Positions 8,631 to 18,233 of a stretch of 64,000 nucleotides of DNA are shown one piece after another. Every line of letters starts with the position of its first letter. Position 1 is the first letter of the stretch. Under the pieces are notes generated by a model that saw nothing but the letters and a program-made list of their open reading frames with translations, did not search any database and had not been told where the DNA came from. Source of the stretch: RUG11237 sp045119215. Its GTDB lineage: Bacteria; Bacillota; Clostridia; Lachnospirales; Lachnospiraceae. The translations under genes were made by a program, and so were the position numbers. Location: positions 1 through 64,000 of the forward strand of contig JBGVDD010000085.1 in assembly GCA_045119215.1 (NCBI GenBank). The letters run 5' to 3'.

Positions 8631-10172
8631 CTATGCCTTATGCCCGCCAATTTGTTTATTTCTTTGTCTGGTCATGGCACCTTCTTCAAAATTCATCCCT
8701 TTTAGCACTGCATTTTTTCCAAATTTTTTTTTAATATCCACCACAGCCTTCTGCATCTTGTGCTCCCTTTCTAACTCCATTTGCAGCTTTTGCTTATTTC
8801 TTTGCATCTCTTCAAAATCTTCAAATAAAGACAGCTGTTCATATTCTTCCTGCTCACTTATCTCACATTCTCTTACCACATGATTTGCCACGATGGTAAC
8901 ACGACGAAGAAAAAGCTTTTCGTCTATAATCCTGTCATATAGTGTCATAGCAGCCTCCACAATCATCTTAGTGGAAGAAGTCTGCCTTTTTAGATTTTGT
9001 GTTCCATGAGCATGCTTTGGAACTTTTCTTCCATAAGCATCTACCGTCACCTCTCCATGATAGGATTTACTTATTTTGGCGTCTGTAAGATTTTCAATAT
9101 CATATCCTATGGTGAGCACAATCTGATCTGTGACCAACCCCTTGTCCACCAAATCCAGACTAAGTAAATCTGCCATTTCCCGGACGATAATTCTTCCCTT
9201 TTTCGCATCATAGGGGCATTGCAACACCTGCCCTGAACTGATGCTATTATTTTCCGGACGATACTTTTTAATCTGTTGGATAGTACAAGGCTCATACCCC
9301 CAGGCATGGTCAATTAAAAGTTCTGCATTTACCCCAAATAGTTTGTATAATAAGTCTTCATTATAAAAATCCTGGAATTTGCCTATGGAACATCTTGCCA
9401 CATCTCCCATGGTGTACATCCCATAAATGGCAAGCTTGTTGGCATATCCTTTCCCCACCCGCCAAAAATCCGTAATAGGTGTATGATTCCACAACAGCCT
9501 TCGATAACTTTCCTCATTTAAGCAGGCAATCCGGACTCCATTTTCATCCGGCTCCATATGCTTTGCCACAATATCCATTGCGATTTTACACAAATACAAG
9601 TTACTTCCAATTCCTGCAGTGGCAGTGATTTTCGTCTCATTTAGCACCTGATGAATCATGGTGCGTGCCAGCTCTTCTGCTGACATTTTATACATACCCA
9701 AATAACCTGTCACATCCATAAAGACTTCGTCTATAGAATAGGCATGCATATCCTCCGGTGCAATATATCTTAAATAAATTTCATATATTTTCCTGCTCAT
9801 TTCCATATACAATGCCATTCTTGGAGGGGCTGTAATAAAGTCCAATTCCAATGCAGGATTGTGCTGTAACTGTATCATATCACAGGATTTTCCTACAAAC
9901 TCCTGATTAGGTGCCTGAGTTTTTCGCTGCCTATTGACTTCTCTTACCCTTTCTAGCACCTGAAACAACCTGGCACGCCCCGGAATCTGAAAGGATTTTA
10001 AGGATGGGGTAACTGCAAGGCAGATGGTTTTTTCGGTACGTGAAGCATCTGCCACCACCAAATTGGTAGTCATAGGGTCTAAGCCTCTGTCTGCACACTC
10101 CACCGAGGCAAAAAAAGACTTTAAATCAATCGCAATATAGACTTTTTCCTGACTTGTATTTTCCACTTTCAT
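8631..10172 (-). CDS. Y-family DNA polymerase (ImpB/UmuC/DinB-like), UvrX type
   Basis: A 513-residue translesion polymerase; AAGGAG precedes the ATG at 10172. The palm-domain metal ligands are visible: Asp16 in AIDLKSFFASVE and the SIDEVFMDVT acidic pair near residue 147. The finger motif CLAVTPSLKSFQIPGRARLFQ, the helix-hairpin-helix region (RVGKGYANKLAIYGMYTMGD) and a little-finger domain follow. The C-terminal about 60 residues are a charged coiled coil beyond the usual core. Such enzymes copy damaged DNA with low fidelity. The neighbouring yolD-like gene supports the UvrX/YqjW branch rather than DinB proper. I searched the upstream region by eye for a LexA box and saw none that convinced me. 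Confidence 0.92.
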   Translation of the reverse strand: MKVENTSQEKVYIAIDLKSFFASVECADRGLDPMTTNLVVADASRTEKTICLAVTPSLKSFQIPGRARLFQVLERVREVNRQRKTQAPNQEFVGKSCDMIQLQHNPALELDFITAPPRMALYMEMSRKIYEIYLRYIAPEDMHAYSIDEVFMDVTGYLGMYKMSAEELARTMIHQVLNETKITATAGIGSNLYLCKIAMDIVAKHMEPDENGVRIACLNEESYRRLLWNHTPITDFWRVGKGYANKLAIYGMYTMGDVARCSIGKFQDFYNEDLLYKLFGVNAELLIDHAWGYEPCTIQQIKKYRPENNSISSGQVLQCPYDAKKGRIIVREMADLLSLDLVDKGLVTDQIVLTIGYDIENLTDAKISKSYHGEVTVDAYGRKVPKHAHGTQNLKRQTSSTKMIVEAAMTLYDRIIDEKLFLRRVTIVANHVVRECEISEQEEYEQLSLFEDFEEMQRNKQKLQMELEREHKMQKAVVDIKKKFGKNAVLKGMNFEEGAMTRQRNKQIGGHKA

Positions 10173-10204
10173 AACCTCTCCTTCTGCGCCATTGTAGCAG
10201 GTTC

Positions 10205-11116
10205 CTATTTGGTCATTTCTACTAACAAATGAAGGTATTTCTTGGCAATCTCACTTAAGGGAAAGCCTTTTCTTTTAATATACCCAATCGTCATCACCTC
10301 CGAGGACTCCTGGGGTATTTTCAATGGTACCGCTGCATACTGACCACCATTTAATTTGTCTGAAATCAAGCCACAGCACAGAGTATAGCCGTTCATTCCC
10401 ACCATGAGATTTAACATGGTAGCCCGGTCATTGGCTTTGATAATTTGCTTGTATTCCATGGTGCTGAGCACTTCCTCTGCAAAGTAAAAGGAATTCTTCT
10501 CCCCCTGTTCAAAAGACAGACATGGATAATCCCTTAATTCTTCTATATATATACTTTCCCTGTTTGCAAGCGGATGGGTCTTGCTTAAATATACATACAC
10601 ATCACATTGAAACAGCTCCACAAACTCTACTTCGTTTTCTGCAAAGATTTTCATCAGGGCTTTCCTATTGAAATCATTTACATACAAAATTCCTAATTCA
10701 CTTCTATAATTTCGAACATTATCAATCACTTCGTGGGTTTTTGTCTCATTTACTGCAAGTTCAAAATCTTCCAGGGAAAGTTCTTGTGCCAGCCTTATAA
10801 ACGCCTCCACTGCAAAAGAATAATGCTGCATAGATATACTAAATTTTCTTTTTTTCTTTTTCTTCTCTATATATCTTTCCTCAATCATATGATTTAATTC
10901 CACCATCTGTCTGGCATATCCTAAAAATTCCTCTCCCTCTGGTGAAATCTGGATTCCACGGTTGGTGCGAAAAAAAATTTCAATTTGCAGCTCCTCTTCT
11001 AAATCTTTTATGGTACTGGACAATGCAGGCTGAGATACATACAATTCTGCCGCTGCTTTATTCATGGATTTCTTATCTGCAATTTTTACTGCATAGTTTA
11101 ACTGTTGTAATGTCAT
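10205..11116 (-). CDS. LysR-family transcriptional regulator
   Basis: A 303-residue protein. I use the ATG at 11116, behind GGGGAGAG; the frame stays open for 22 more codons, but the protein there does not look like LysR. Residues 1-60 form the winged helix-turn-helix (MTLQQLNYAVKIADKKSMNKAAAELYVSQPALSSTIKDLE), followed by a linker helix with a KKKKKRK patch and a periplasmic-binding-like effector domain. LysR proteins respond to a small ligand and usually control a neighbouring operon; here the genes behind it in the same direction are the polymerase, yolD, Dabb and permease genes (33 nt gap), so it may be part of that transcript. The ligand is unknown. Confidence 0.9.
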   Translation of the reverse strand: MTLQQLNYAVKIADKKSMNKAAAELYVSQPALSSTIKDLEEELQIEIFFRTNRGIQISPEGEEFLGYARQMVELNHMIEERYIEKKKKKRKFSISMQHYSFAVEAFIRLAQELSLEDFELAVNETKTHEVIDNVRNYRSELGILYVNDFNRKALMKIFAENEVEFVELFQCDVYVYLSKTHPLANRESIYIEELRDYPCLSFEQGEKNSFYFAEEVLSTMEYKQIIKANDRATMLNLMVGMNGYTLCCGLISDKLNGGQYAAVPLKIPQESSEVMTIGYIKRKGFPLSEIAKKYLHLLVEMTK

Positions 11117-11191
11117 TTTCTCTCTCCCCGCTTCTTTTTTCTTAATTATAATCTTTGTTCCATTCCATTGCAACGTATACATACTATATAG

Positions 11192-11233
11192 AAAAACAAG
11201 AGCCAGAGTACGTAATACCCTGGTTCCTGTTTT
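11192..11233 (-). terminator. Rho-independent terminator downstream of the hybrid kinase gene
   Basis: On the minus strand AAAACAGGAACCAG pairs with CTGGCTCTTGTTTT (two G-U pairs) around a 14-nt loop and is followed by a T-rich stretch. It lies 37 nt after the kinase stop codon and before the lysR gene. Confidence 0.8.
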
Positions 11234-11269
11234 CCTTTACTTTTAAAAATGCTTTTGCATTCTTAATTT

Positions 11270-14200
11270 CTAAAAATTATTTTCAAAGTAACCGGTCACA
11301 TCCCCAAAAGAAGCATCCAGTACCATCTTCTTTATCTTTTCAAACTCTTCCTGTTTTTCTACTGGTGGTACTACCTCTGACAGTTCATCCTCCAAAAACA
11401 TAAACTCGCCCATGTCAAAATTCTCTGCTGCGGTTTTGATTCGTTCCATCAAAGTTTTATATTCCTCCAATGACATGGCATCAGACAAATTCTCCATCTC
11501 TTGGGGAATTTTTAAATAATCTCTGATACTTTCAACACACTGAAGATAACTTTCAAACAAAGCATCCAGTTTCTCCCAATGAGCACTTAGTTCATCCCTG
11601 TGTCCCAGCTCTTCTAATTCCAATGCCTTTTCAGACAGCTCCATAGCACCTATCATTTTGGAAGTGCTTTTGAGTCCGTGAACCGAGATGGTAAAATTCT
11701 TGGTATCCCCTGCCTTTTTGTATTCCTCTAATTTATTTCTTGTGTCCTGATAAGCTTCATAGAAACGCTTTAGATTCTTCTCAAAACCTTGGAAGTTTAC
11801 ATTAAATTCTTTTGCTTTTTCTATTTGAATGCAAGGAATCTGTACATTCCACTGACCGTCAACTTCCGTTTGCTCCTCCTGTTGCTCCGCTAATTGCTCC
11901 TCTGTTAACAATTCCACCTTATCATTTGGAAGCCAGGTTTTCATCACCTTACTTAAATTTGCAATTTCAATTGGCTTACTTAAGAAATCCTGCATTCCGG
12001 ACTGTAAAAATACCTCCTTCATTCCTACCATGGCATTGGCTGTCAAAGCTATAATTGGAACAATGGCATAATACGGATTATTTTCACTTCCTGCAAGCTC
12101 ACGAATCTGGTTTGTCGTTTCAATTCCGTCCATTCCCGGCATCATATGATCCATAAAAACCAAATCATAAACTTGATTTTTCACCATTTCAAGAGCCTGT
12201 CGTCCCGACAAAGCAGTATCTACCTGAATCTTAGTAAATTCTAACAAAGCACTGGCAGAATCCAAATTCATCTGAACATCATCCACCACAAGAACTCTTG
12301 CAGTTGGCGCCTGAAAATCAATCTTATCCCCCGTTCCCTTGGATAACAACAGCTTTCTCTTTTCTTCAAAATCACCTACCGATGACTTGTTGGTAACGCA
12401 TTGTTCTAATTCAAAGAAAAATTCAGAGCCCTTACCATATTCACTCTTTAACTGAATTTCACTGCCCATTGCCCTTAACAGCTGTACCACAATACTCATG
12501 CCCAGACCGGTTCCTTCCGTATGAGCATTCTTCTCAAGATTCAGACGCTCAAACTTTTCAAACAGCTTATCCCTGTCTTCATCCCGAATTCCAATCCCTG
12601 TATCCTTTACAGAGAAAAACACATTACAAAGCGGTGCATCTGGGCTGACATCTATTAACTTCACAGTGAAAGTGACACTTCCACTGTCCGTATACTTTAC
12701 AGCATTGTTCAAGATATTAATCAACACCTGACGGATATGTGCTTCGTCACCAATCAAAACCTCCGGTAGATTGCTATCCACATCTACGATAAAATTAAGA
12801 CCTTTTTTCTTTGCCAGGGTAGCAACAATACTTGTCACATTATTCAATAACTGTAATGTGCTATACTCCGTGGAATAAATCTCCAGCTTTCCAGACTCAA
12901 TTTTTGAAATATCCAAAATAGAATTAATAATATTTTTTAAACTTTCCCCTGCCTCATAAATATTATTGGCATAACGTCTGGTCTTTTCTTCCTTTGTAGT
13001 CCTTAATATCACTTCGTTAAAGCCCAGGATTGCATTTAATGGTGTTCGTATTTCATGGCTCATATTGGCAAGAAACTGTGTTTTTAGTTCCGTATTTTCT
13101 TTTAATTTCATTGCATTTAAACCTACTCTTAGTGTAGTGTCTATTGCCAAGGATAAGATATACAAGGTTACACCCACCGATATTAAAATACCGTCATTAG
13201 CATACTTCATAGATGCAAACATGTATTTCATAATCTCTATAAATACAAGAGGGACAAAAAGCAGAATACCAAGCATGGGAACTCTCCATACCACGGAATG
13301 ACTGTCCAGTTTTACCTTTCGGATATAACGGATTTCTGATATCTGTACCCAGGCAATAAACACGGTTTCTAAACCCAAGACAGTCTGTGAAATGAACATA
13401 GACTCTGGCAAACTCGCAATATGCAATAAATGCAGTCCATTGTTTATCACAAATACCACCAAAGGCACAGTTGCTGCAATGTTAGACAGTATTTTTCCGA
13501 TTGGTCGAATGCTTACATGGGTAAAATACAGACCAATTGGTGTTGGCGTAAGCATGAGAATCTCATACGCCAACACAGTAGCTCCCCTGGTATCCCGGAA
13601 CACAAATTGAAGCAGTTCCGTTTCTGTAAACAACCACAGAGACACTGACATAGTAAACCAGCTTAAGCAAAGCATCTCCCGAACTTTGCTGTGCATTACC
13701 CAGTTGACCAATATCCACATGATCAAAAGCAATACAGACACTAAAAATAGCACACAGGCACAAATCAGTGTTTTTACCTTGTTTCTTATCAATGTCATAA
13801 AAAAGGTACCCCTATCCCCCAAATACACATTTCCCGGAGTGGAAAGATAATACTGTGTGGTAGCATAAGATTCTATCACCAGTTCTTTTCCCGAATCCTT
13901 TGGGGAAAGCTGAATTTCATGGTAAAATATTCCTTCCAGATTGTACCATTTTTCTTCCGCTTTTTCTTCACTTAATCGATCCATTACCACTTTTCCATCC
14001 ACATATATGCGCACTGCGGTATGTCTTGCCCGAAAGAAAAAACTAACCTTTTCATCCAACTTGGGTATAGTGTTTTTCAAAAACAAACGATGACACTCAG
14101 GATTCAACCCCTGTTTTGCCAAGCTTGATTTTACTGGGAGACTGGTGACTCCACTGTCTCCCCCCTCAAATTCATATTGCCAGCCATCAGAGAAAGCAAT

Positions 14201-14338
14201 GCTGTCAAATTCTAGGAATCTGTCGTCTGTGTCCGTCCTATTCACTTTTACAACACTGACCAAAACCAAAATCAAAAAGACATAGTACATGCAAATATGT
14301 AATCGTTTTTTTGTAATAATATCATACACTTTTTTCAA
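11270..14338 (-). CDS. Hybrid sensor histidine kinase (sensor, 7 TM helices, HisKA-HATPase, REC, Hpt)
   Basis: I start this protein at the TTG at 14338, 6 nt behind AAGGGGGA; an ATG six codons earlier has no ribosome site. The 1022-residue product has an N-terminal membrane anchor, an extracellular beta-sandwich like the 7TMR-DISM extracellular domains (about 35-175), seven membrane helices (about 190-400), a HisKA domain with SHEIRTPLNAILG (His near 427), an ATPase domain with the N, G1 and G2 boxes (NNAVKYTD, DTGIGI, GTGLGMS), a receiver with LVFMDHMMPGMDG (Asp near 727), and a C-terminal Hpt domain with SVHGLKSTSKMIG (His near 886). So a full phosphorelay sits in one chain. No separate output regulator follows; the two upstream genes carry stand-alone-type receivers that could accept the phosphate. 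Confidence 0.9.
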   Translation of the reverse strand: MKKVYDIITKKRLHICMYYVFLILVLVSVVKVNRTDTDDRFLEFDSIAFSDGWQYEFEGGDSGVTSLPVKSSLAKQGLNPECHRLFLKNTIPKLDEKVSFFFRARHTAVRIYVDGKVVMDRLSEEKAEEKWYNLEGIFYHEIQLSPKDSGKELVIESYATTQYYLSTPGNVYLGDRGTFFMTLIRNKVKTLICACVLFLVSVLLLIMWILVNWVMHSKVREMLCLSWFTMSVSLWLFTETELLQFVFRDTRGATVLAYEILMLTPTPIGLYFTHVSIRPIGKILSNIAATVPLVVFVINNGLHLLHIASLPESMFISQTVLGLETVFIAWVQISEIRYIRKVKLDSHSVVWRVPMLGILLFVPLVFIEIMKYMFASMKYANDGILISVGVTLYILSLAIDTTLRVGLNAMKLKENTELKTQFLANMSHEIRTPLNAILGFNEVILRTTKEEKTRRYANNIYEAGESLKNIINSILDISKIESGKLEIYSTEYSTLQLLNNVTSIVATLAKKKGLNFIVDVDSNLPEVLIGDEAHIRQVLINILNNAVKYTDSGSVTFTVKLIDVSPDAPLCNVFFSVKDTGIGIRDEDRDKLFEKFERLNLEKNAHTEGTGLGMSIVVQLLRAMGSEIQLKSEYGKGSEFFFELEQCVTNKSSVGDFEEKRKLLLSKGTGDKIDFQAPTARVLVVDDVQMNLDSASALLEFTKIQVDTALSGRQALEMVKNQVYDLVFMDHMMPGMDGIETTNQIRELAGSENNPYYAIVPIIALTANAMVGMKEVFLQSGMQDFLSKPIEIANLSKVMKTWLPNDKVELLTEEQLAEQQEEQTEVDGQWNVQIPCIQIEKAKEFNVNFQGFEKNLKRFYEAYQDTRNKLEEYKKAGDTKNFTISVHGLKSTSKMIGAMELSEKALELEELGHRDELSAHWEKLDALFESYLQCVESIRDYLKIPQEMENLSDAMSLEEYKTLMERIKTAAENFDMGEFMFLEDELSEVVPPVEKQEEFEKIKKMVLDASFGDVTGYFENNF

Positions 14339-14412
14339 GAAAATTCCCCCTTGCATTTATCTGTTGCTGTACACAGATACCTGTGCACGGTAACCACAAT
14401 TACTTCTGACAG

Positions 14413-15987
14413 TTATACTACTTGTACAGACTCCTCCTCTGGTTTTTCAAAGAAATTCTTTACTGCCAAAAGTAAATTATCCTTACTGATCGGTTTCATA
14501 AGATATCCTTGTGGATATAGCATTAAACACTTTAATATCAAAGCCCTATCAGTTACCGCTGATACAAAAATCACAGGAACATTACAATATTTTTTCCAAG
14601 TCAATTTTCTCATTCGCTCTAACATTTCCCCGCCATTCATGTTAGGCATATTAAAGTCCAATAAAATCAAATCTGGTATATGCTTATCCAGATAGTTGAA
14701 TGCATCTTTTGCTGAATTTACTGCACTTACATTGTATTCATCTTTTAAGAAGCCATAAAAGGTTTTTAATATCATCGGCTCATCATCCACCAAAAGAATG
14801 TTCTTTTTCGCACATATATCTTCCTCGGATACCAGATAATCCTTTTCATTAAAATCACCCAGATTATAGCGCTGGATAATTCCGGCAATTCTGTGATATT
14901 CTCCTGTATTGCGTGTGCGTCCTAAATACTTTGCATCATTGATTCTTAATTCTACTCCAGGATAAAATTTATTTTCTATCTGGATTTTACAGCATGGCAG
15001 ATTTCTATCTTGATGATTTTCGATACATAGTTTTGTTGAAATCTCTGCTTCATTTCCTGCATTCTCCACGATAATGCTACGACCTGCCACTACCGCTCCA
15101 CCCACAATACGTCCAATGGCTGTCTTAGACTCAATATTCTCCCCGGCATAGACGTCAGAATTGATGATACTGGCAAAGTAAACGTTTTCTCCCGTCTGTA
15201 CCTTGGCTTCTTCAATAAAGCTGGTATACAAAGAGCCTTTTGCTTTGATATCAGCCCTGTGATCTCCATGGATACCATACTTAATGATAATATCCCCTCC
15301 GGCCTCTATATTGGCTCCTTCTACCACACCATCTACTTTAATATTGCCATCTGCAATCATGGTAACACCAGAGAGCACATCCCCTTTTACATAAATGCTT
15401 CCATTGTACTGAATCACACCGGTGGCATTTCCTGCATCTTTATCAATCACCAGCTGCTCATATACACTTAGGGTGTCCTTCTTCAGTATCACCTCTCCGT
15501 TTGCCGTAGCATAGTATACATGATCCCTTACTTCCACTCCCATACCACAATCGATAATGGTTTCCTTTGGCGCCACCGGTGCAATTACCGTAGCGTACAC
15601 AGTGTAACCAAAATACCCGTTGCTAGGCGGATAATACTGTGCAATCTTATCCCCAGCTTTTACAAGTTCCCTTCGAATAGAATAATCTACAGAACCATCC
15701 GTGCGAATCTGAGGGCGGTATTCCTTTGGTTCGGTATCGAAATAAAAATCATAATGTCCTTCATTTAACATTCCTGACTTTCGCCCCTTTGCCAAAACAA
15801 ACGGTTCCTGATAAGATTTGCAGGCTGCAAGTCTTTCAATTTCTTCCTTTTGTAGCCCCGCTTTAATTCCATGTTCTTCTAATTTTTCTCGAACCAGTTC
15901 CTGGGTAATCTCTTCCTCACCCTCTACAATCATTCCAATAGCTTCCATCATATCACTGGATACACTGATTTTAATTCTCCCTTTCAT
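14413..15987 (-). CDS. FapA-like (DUF342) beta-helix protein fused to a C-terminal receiver domain
   Basis: A 524-residue protein with GAGGTGG before the ATG at 15987. Residues 1-75 are a small charged domain, then comes the FapA/DUF342 core: YFGYTVYATVIAP, then a run of short Gly-punctuated strands (IKVDGVVEGANIEAGGDIII and similar, about 150-330) forming a right-handed beta-helix. Residues about 396-512 are a complete receiver domain: NILLVDDEPMILKTF, phosphoacceptor Asp near 442 in LILLDFNMPNMNG, switch Ser in VIFVSA and Lys in YLMKPI. FapA proteins are known from flagellar and polar-localisation contexts, but most lack a receiver. It lies 40 nt behind the REC-GGDEF-EAL gene and 74 nt before the hybrid kinase, so it probably takes part in the same phosphorelay. 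Confidence 0.85.
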   Translation of the reverse strand: MKGRIKISVSSDMMEAIGMIVEGEEEITQELVREKLEEHGIKAGLQKEEIERLAACKSYQEPFVLAKGRKSGMLNEGHYDFYFDTEPKEYRPQIRTDGSVDYSIRRELVKAGDKIAQYYPPSNGYFGYTVYATVIAPVAPKETIIDCGMGVEVRDHVYYATANGEVILKKDTLSVYEQLVIDKDAGNATGVIQYNGSIYVKGDVLSGVTMIADGNIKVDGVVEGANIEAGGDIIIKYGIHGDHRADIKAKGSLYTSFIEEAKVQTGENVYFASIINSDVYAGENIESKTAIGRIVGGAVVAGRSIIVENAGNEAEISTKLCIENHQDRNLPCCKIQIENKFYPGVELRINDAKYLGRTRNTGEYHRIAGIIQRYNLGDFNEKDYLVSEEDICAKKNILLVDDEPMILKTFYGFLKDEYNVSAVNSAKDAFNYLDKHIPDLILLDFNMPNMNGGEMLERMRKLTWKKYCNVPVIFVSAVTDRALILKCLMLYPQGYLMKPISKDNLLLAVKNFFEKPEEESVQVV

Positions 15988-16027
15988 AGTTCCACCTCAT
16001 ATCTTTTTTCAAACTATTTTTCTTCTA

Positions 16028-17674
16028 TTATGACCAAAGTAATTTTTCAAATTGTTTTACACACATTGGCATATAGAAATATTTCCCCTGTCCATAGTTA
16101 CACCCCTGTTCTTTTAAGTATTCCAGCTCTTCTTTAGTTTCCACCCCTTCTGCTACGGTGGTAACACCCAAAAATTTGGCCAGATTAACAATAAAGAGTA
16201 ATATCTTTGACTCCTCCAGTGGTTTTCTCCTACGGTATGAATAGGTATCAATTTTAAGCACATCAATACTTATATCATCTAAAATATTTAAAGTTAAATA
16301 GCCCGCCCCAAAATTATCCAACTCTATTAAAAATCCTCTGTTTTTTAATTCCTTAGACTCCTCTAAAATATTGTGAAGATTCTTGGTATAAGCTGATTCC
16401 TTTACTTCAATATGTAATAAATGGTGTGGTACATTGTACCTGTCTGCTATTCTGCATATCTCATTTACAAAAACAGAACATTCAAAATCATATCTGAAAA
16501 AATTTACAGAAATAGGTTTCACCTTATGTCCTTGGTTTAACCACTTTCTAATGGTAGCTGCTACAGACTCAAAAACATAAAAATCTAATTTTGAAATCAA
16601 GCCTGCCTCCTCCAACACACCAACAAAGCTTCCCGGATACATAAAACCATATTCCGGATGTTTCCAACGTGCCAGAGCTTCTCCTCCTACAATTTCTCCC
16701 GTTTCCAAATCGTACTTTGGCTGGTAATGAACCACGATTTCCTGCTGGTCTAAGGCTCTGTCAATATCCCTTCTGATATGTTCATTACGTTTCACCTCGT
16801 CTAAATAACTGGTATCATAATATGCAAATTTTTGTTTTTCTCTGCCTTGAATAGATTTTAATACCAGTAAAGTACGTTTACAGCACTCCTCTACCGGAAT
16901 TGTTTTGTCCACTTTTTGATATACACCAAATCTTACACTAATATCTGTAATAAAATTTTCCACTAAAATTTTGGAACAATACATTTCCAGTTCATATCTG
17001 CTCCTAAATTTATCATGCTCAATTAACACCATAAAAGTGTCCCCATTTACAATGGTTGAAAATATGAATACCTGCTGTCTTTTTGCAATTTCAGAAGACA
17101 TAATCTTTAACACTCTATCTCCTGCTTCTTTGCCATATCTATCATTAAATTCTTTAAAATTCTTTACTTCACAACAAATGATATCAAATTCTTTTCCATC
17201 ATTTGCCTTCATATATCTAGAAATTTCATCATAGAAGATTTCAGGAGAATGTAGCCCGGTCAGCTTGTCTGTCTCAATACTTTTTACAATGGAATTCAAT
17301 TCCTTATATCGAATGGTACTGCTAACCCTGTTGCGAACCAGATCCGGATTCAAAGGTTTGATAATAAAATCTGTAACTCCAAAATCCATATATTTTGTCT
17401 CAACCGCAGAATTTGCTGTAGACACAATAATCGGTATATTCTTCCATTCTTCCTTCTGCTGAATTATATTGAGAAACTCAAGACCTCCCATCAATGGCAT
17501 TCCCCAATCCAAAATAATTAACGCAATATCTCTCTCCTGCTCCAATAGCTCCAACCCTGCTTTTCCATTTCCTGCCTCAAATAAATCATACTCATCCGCC
17601 AGTATATCATGGAGCATTTTTCTAGAAAAAGCATTATCCTCTATAATCAAAACCTTTCGCTTCACTGTTTCCAT
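16028..17674 (-). CDS. Response regulator with degenerate GGDEF and an EAL domain (c-di-GMP turnover or sensing)
   Basis: I use the ATG at 17674, preceded by AGGGAG, giving 548 residues. The order is receiver (about 5-125, VLIIEDN and Asp56 in IILDWGMP), GGDEF-like domain (about 140-275) and EAL domain (about 290-548). The GGDEF signature is replaced by NGDTF, so cyclase activity is unlikely. The EAL domain keeps GEALARW, the SVNF asparagine, both glutamates of IEVKES, LKID and VAEGVET plus the late glutamine, but the DDFG motif reads LDNFG, with the second Asp changed to Asn. It may be a weak phosphodiesterase or a binding protein. First gene of a three-gene signalling run. Confidence 0.88.
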   Translation of the reverse strand: METVKRKVLIIEDNAFSRKMLHDILADEYDLFEAGNGKAGLELLEQERDIALIILDWGMPLMGGLEFLNIIQQKEEWKNIPIIVSTANSAVETKYMDFGVTDFIIKPLNPDLVRNRVSSTIRYKELNSIVKSIETDKLTGLHSPEIFYDEISRYMKANDGKEFDIICCEVKNFKEFNDRYGKEAGDRVLKIMSSEIAKRQQVFIFSTIVNGDTFMVLIEHDKFRSRYELEMYCSKILVENFITDISVRFGVYQKVDKTIPVEECCKRTLLVLKSIQGREKQKFAYYDTSYLDEVKRNEHIRRDIDRALDQQEIVVHYQPKYDLETGEIVGGEALARWKHPEYGFMYPGSFVGVLEEAGLISKLDFYVFESVAATIRKWLNQGHKVKPISVNFFRYDFECSVFVNEICRIADRYNVPHHLLHIEVKESAYTKNLHNILEESKELKNRGFLIELDNFGAGYLTLNILDDISIDVLKIDTYSYRRRKPLEESKILLFIVNLAKFLGVTTVAEGVETKEELEYLKEQGCNYGQGKYFYMPMCVKQFEKLLWS

Positions 17675-17810
17675 CCTTCTCCCTCGCTTCCTTTTCATTA
17701 TTATTTCTGTCCCCATCTTTTTGTAATACAAAAATGTGTATCATTATATGTATCGACATTTTTCTACATTACTTGAGCAAATTTTCACAAAATTTCTCAC
17801 TGTTTACAAA

Positions 17811-17840
17811 AAAAAGACCGCCTAAAATGACGGTCTTTTT
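17811..17840 (-). terminator. Terminator of the SASP gene
   Basis: AAAAAGACCG pairs with CGGTCTTTTT around a 10-nt loop; the minus-strand transcript of the SASP gene runs into it and then into a T tract. The rest of the gap to the response-regulator gene is AT-rich and probably holds that gene's promoter, which I could not pin down. Confidence 0.85.
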
Positions 17841-17901
17841 CCATTGACAACAGTCTCTTCTGACTGCTAGATAAGAAAAAGCATCTGTTTCCTGAAAACG
17901 C

Positions 17902-18120
17902 TTATGATCTGCCTGACATCTGTTCTTCCTGAGCTTTAATCATCTGACGAACCATTTCGCCCCCGATAGATCCTGCCTGTGCTGAGGTAAGGTCTCCATT
18001 GTAACCTTCCTTTAAAGGAACACCAAGTTCTGACGCTACCTCTGTTTTAAATCTGTCCATAGCAGCTTTTGCCTGTGGAACTTCCATCTGGTTACTTCCG
18101 CTTGAATTACTGTTACTCAT
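17902..18120 (-). CDS. Alpha/beta-type small acid-soluble spore protein
   Basis: A 72-residue protein. FKTEVASELGVPL contains the TE-(I/V)A-SE core that the germination protease GPR cleaves, and SAQAGSIGGEMVRQMIKAQE is the second conserved block of the family. An Asn/Ser-rich N-terminus of about 15 residues precedes it. SASPs coat spore DNA and protect it from UV and heat; they are made in the forespore under sigma-G, and a good sigma-G promoter is present upstream. GAGG lies a few bases before the ATG. Single-gene unit with its own terminator. This is strong evidence that the organism makes spores. Confidence 0.95.
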   Translation of the reverse strand: MSNSNSSGSNQMEVPQAKAAMDRFKTEVASELGVPLKEGYNGDLTSAQAGSIGGEMVRQMIKAQEEQMSGRS

Positions 18121-18171
18121 ACTGATACCTCCATCAATACTGTCCCATTCTTCCTGGGAGTGAATTTGTTT

Positions 18172-18230
18172 GCAGATAAGCTTTGGATTCTTCTCTTATC
18201 CCTAAGAACCATTATCTTTTTCTTATCTGC
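18172..18230 (-). repeat. Inverted repeat GCAGATAAG in the SASP leader
   Basis: GCAGATAAG (18172-18180) and its exact complement CTTATCTGC (18222-18230) lie 41 nt apart in the predicted untranslated leader; extra CTTATC/GATAAG copies lie inside. The leader could fold into a long stem with internal pairing. Function unknown. Confidence 0.5.
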
Positions 18231-18233
18231 TAC

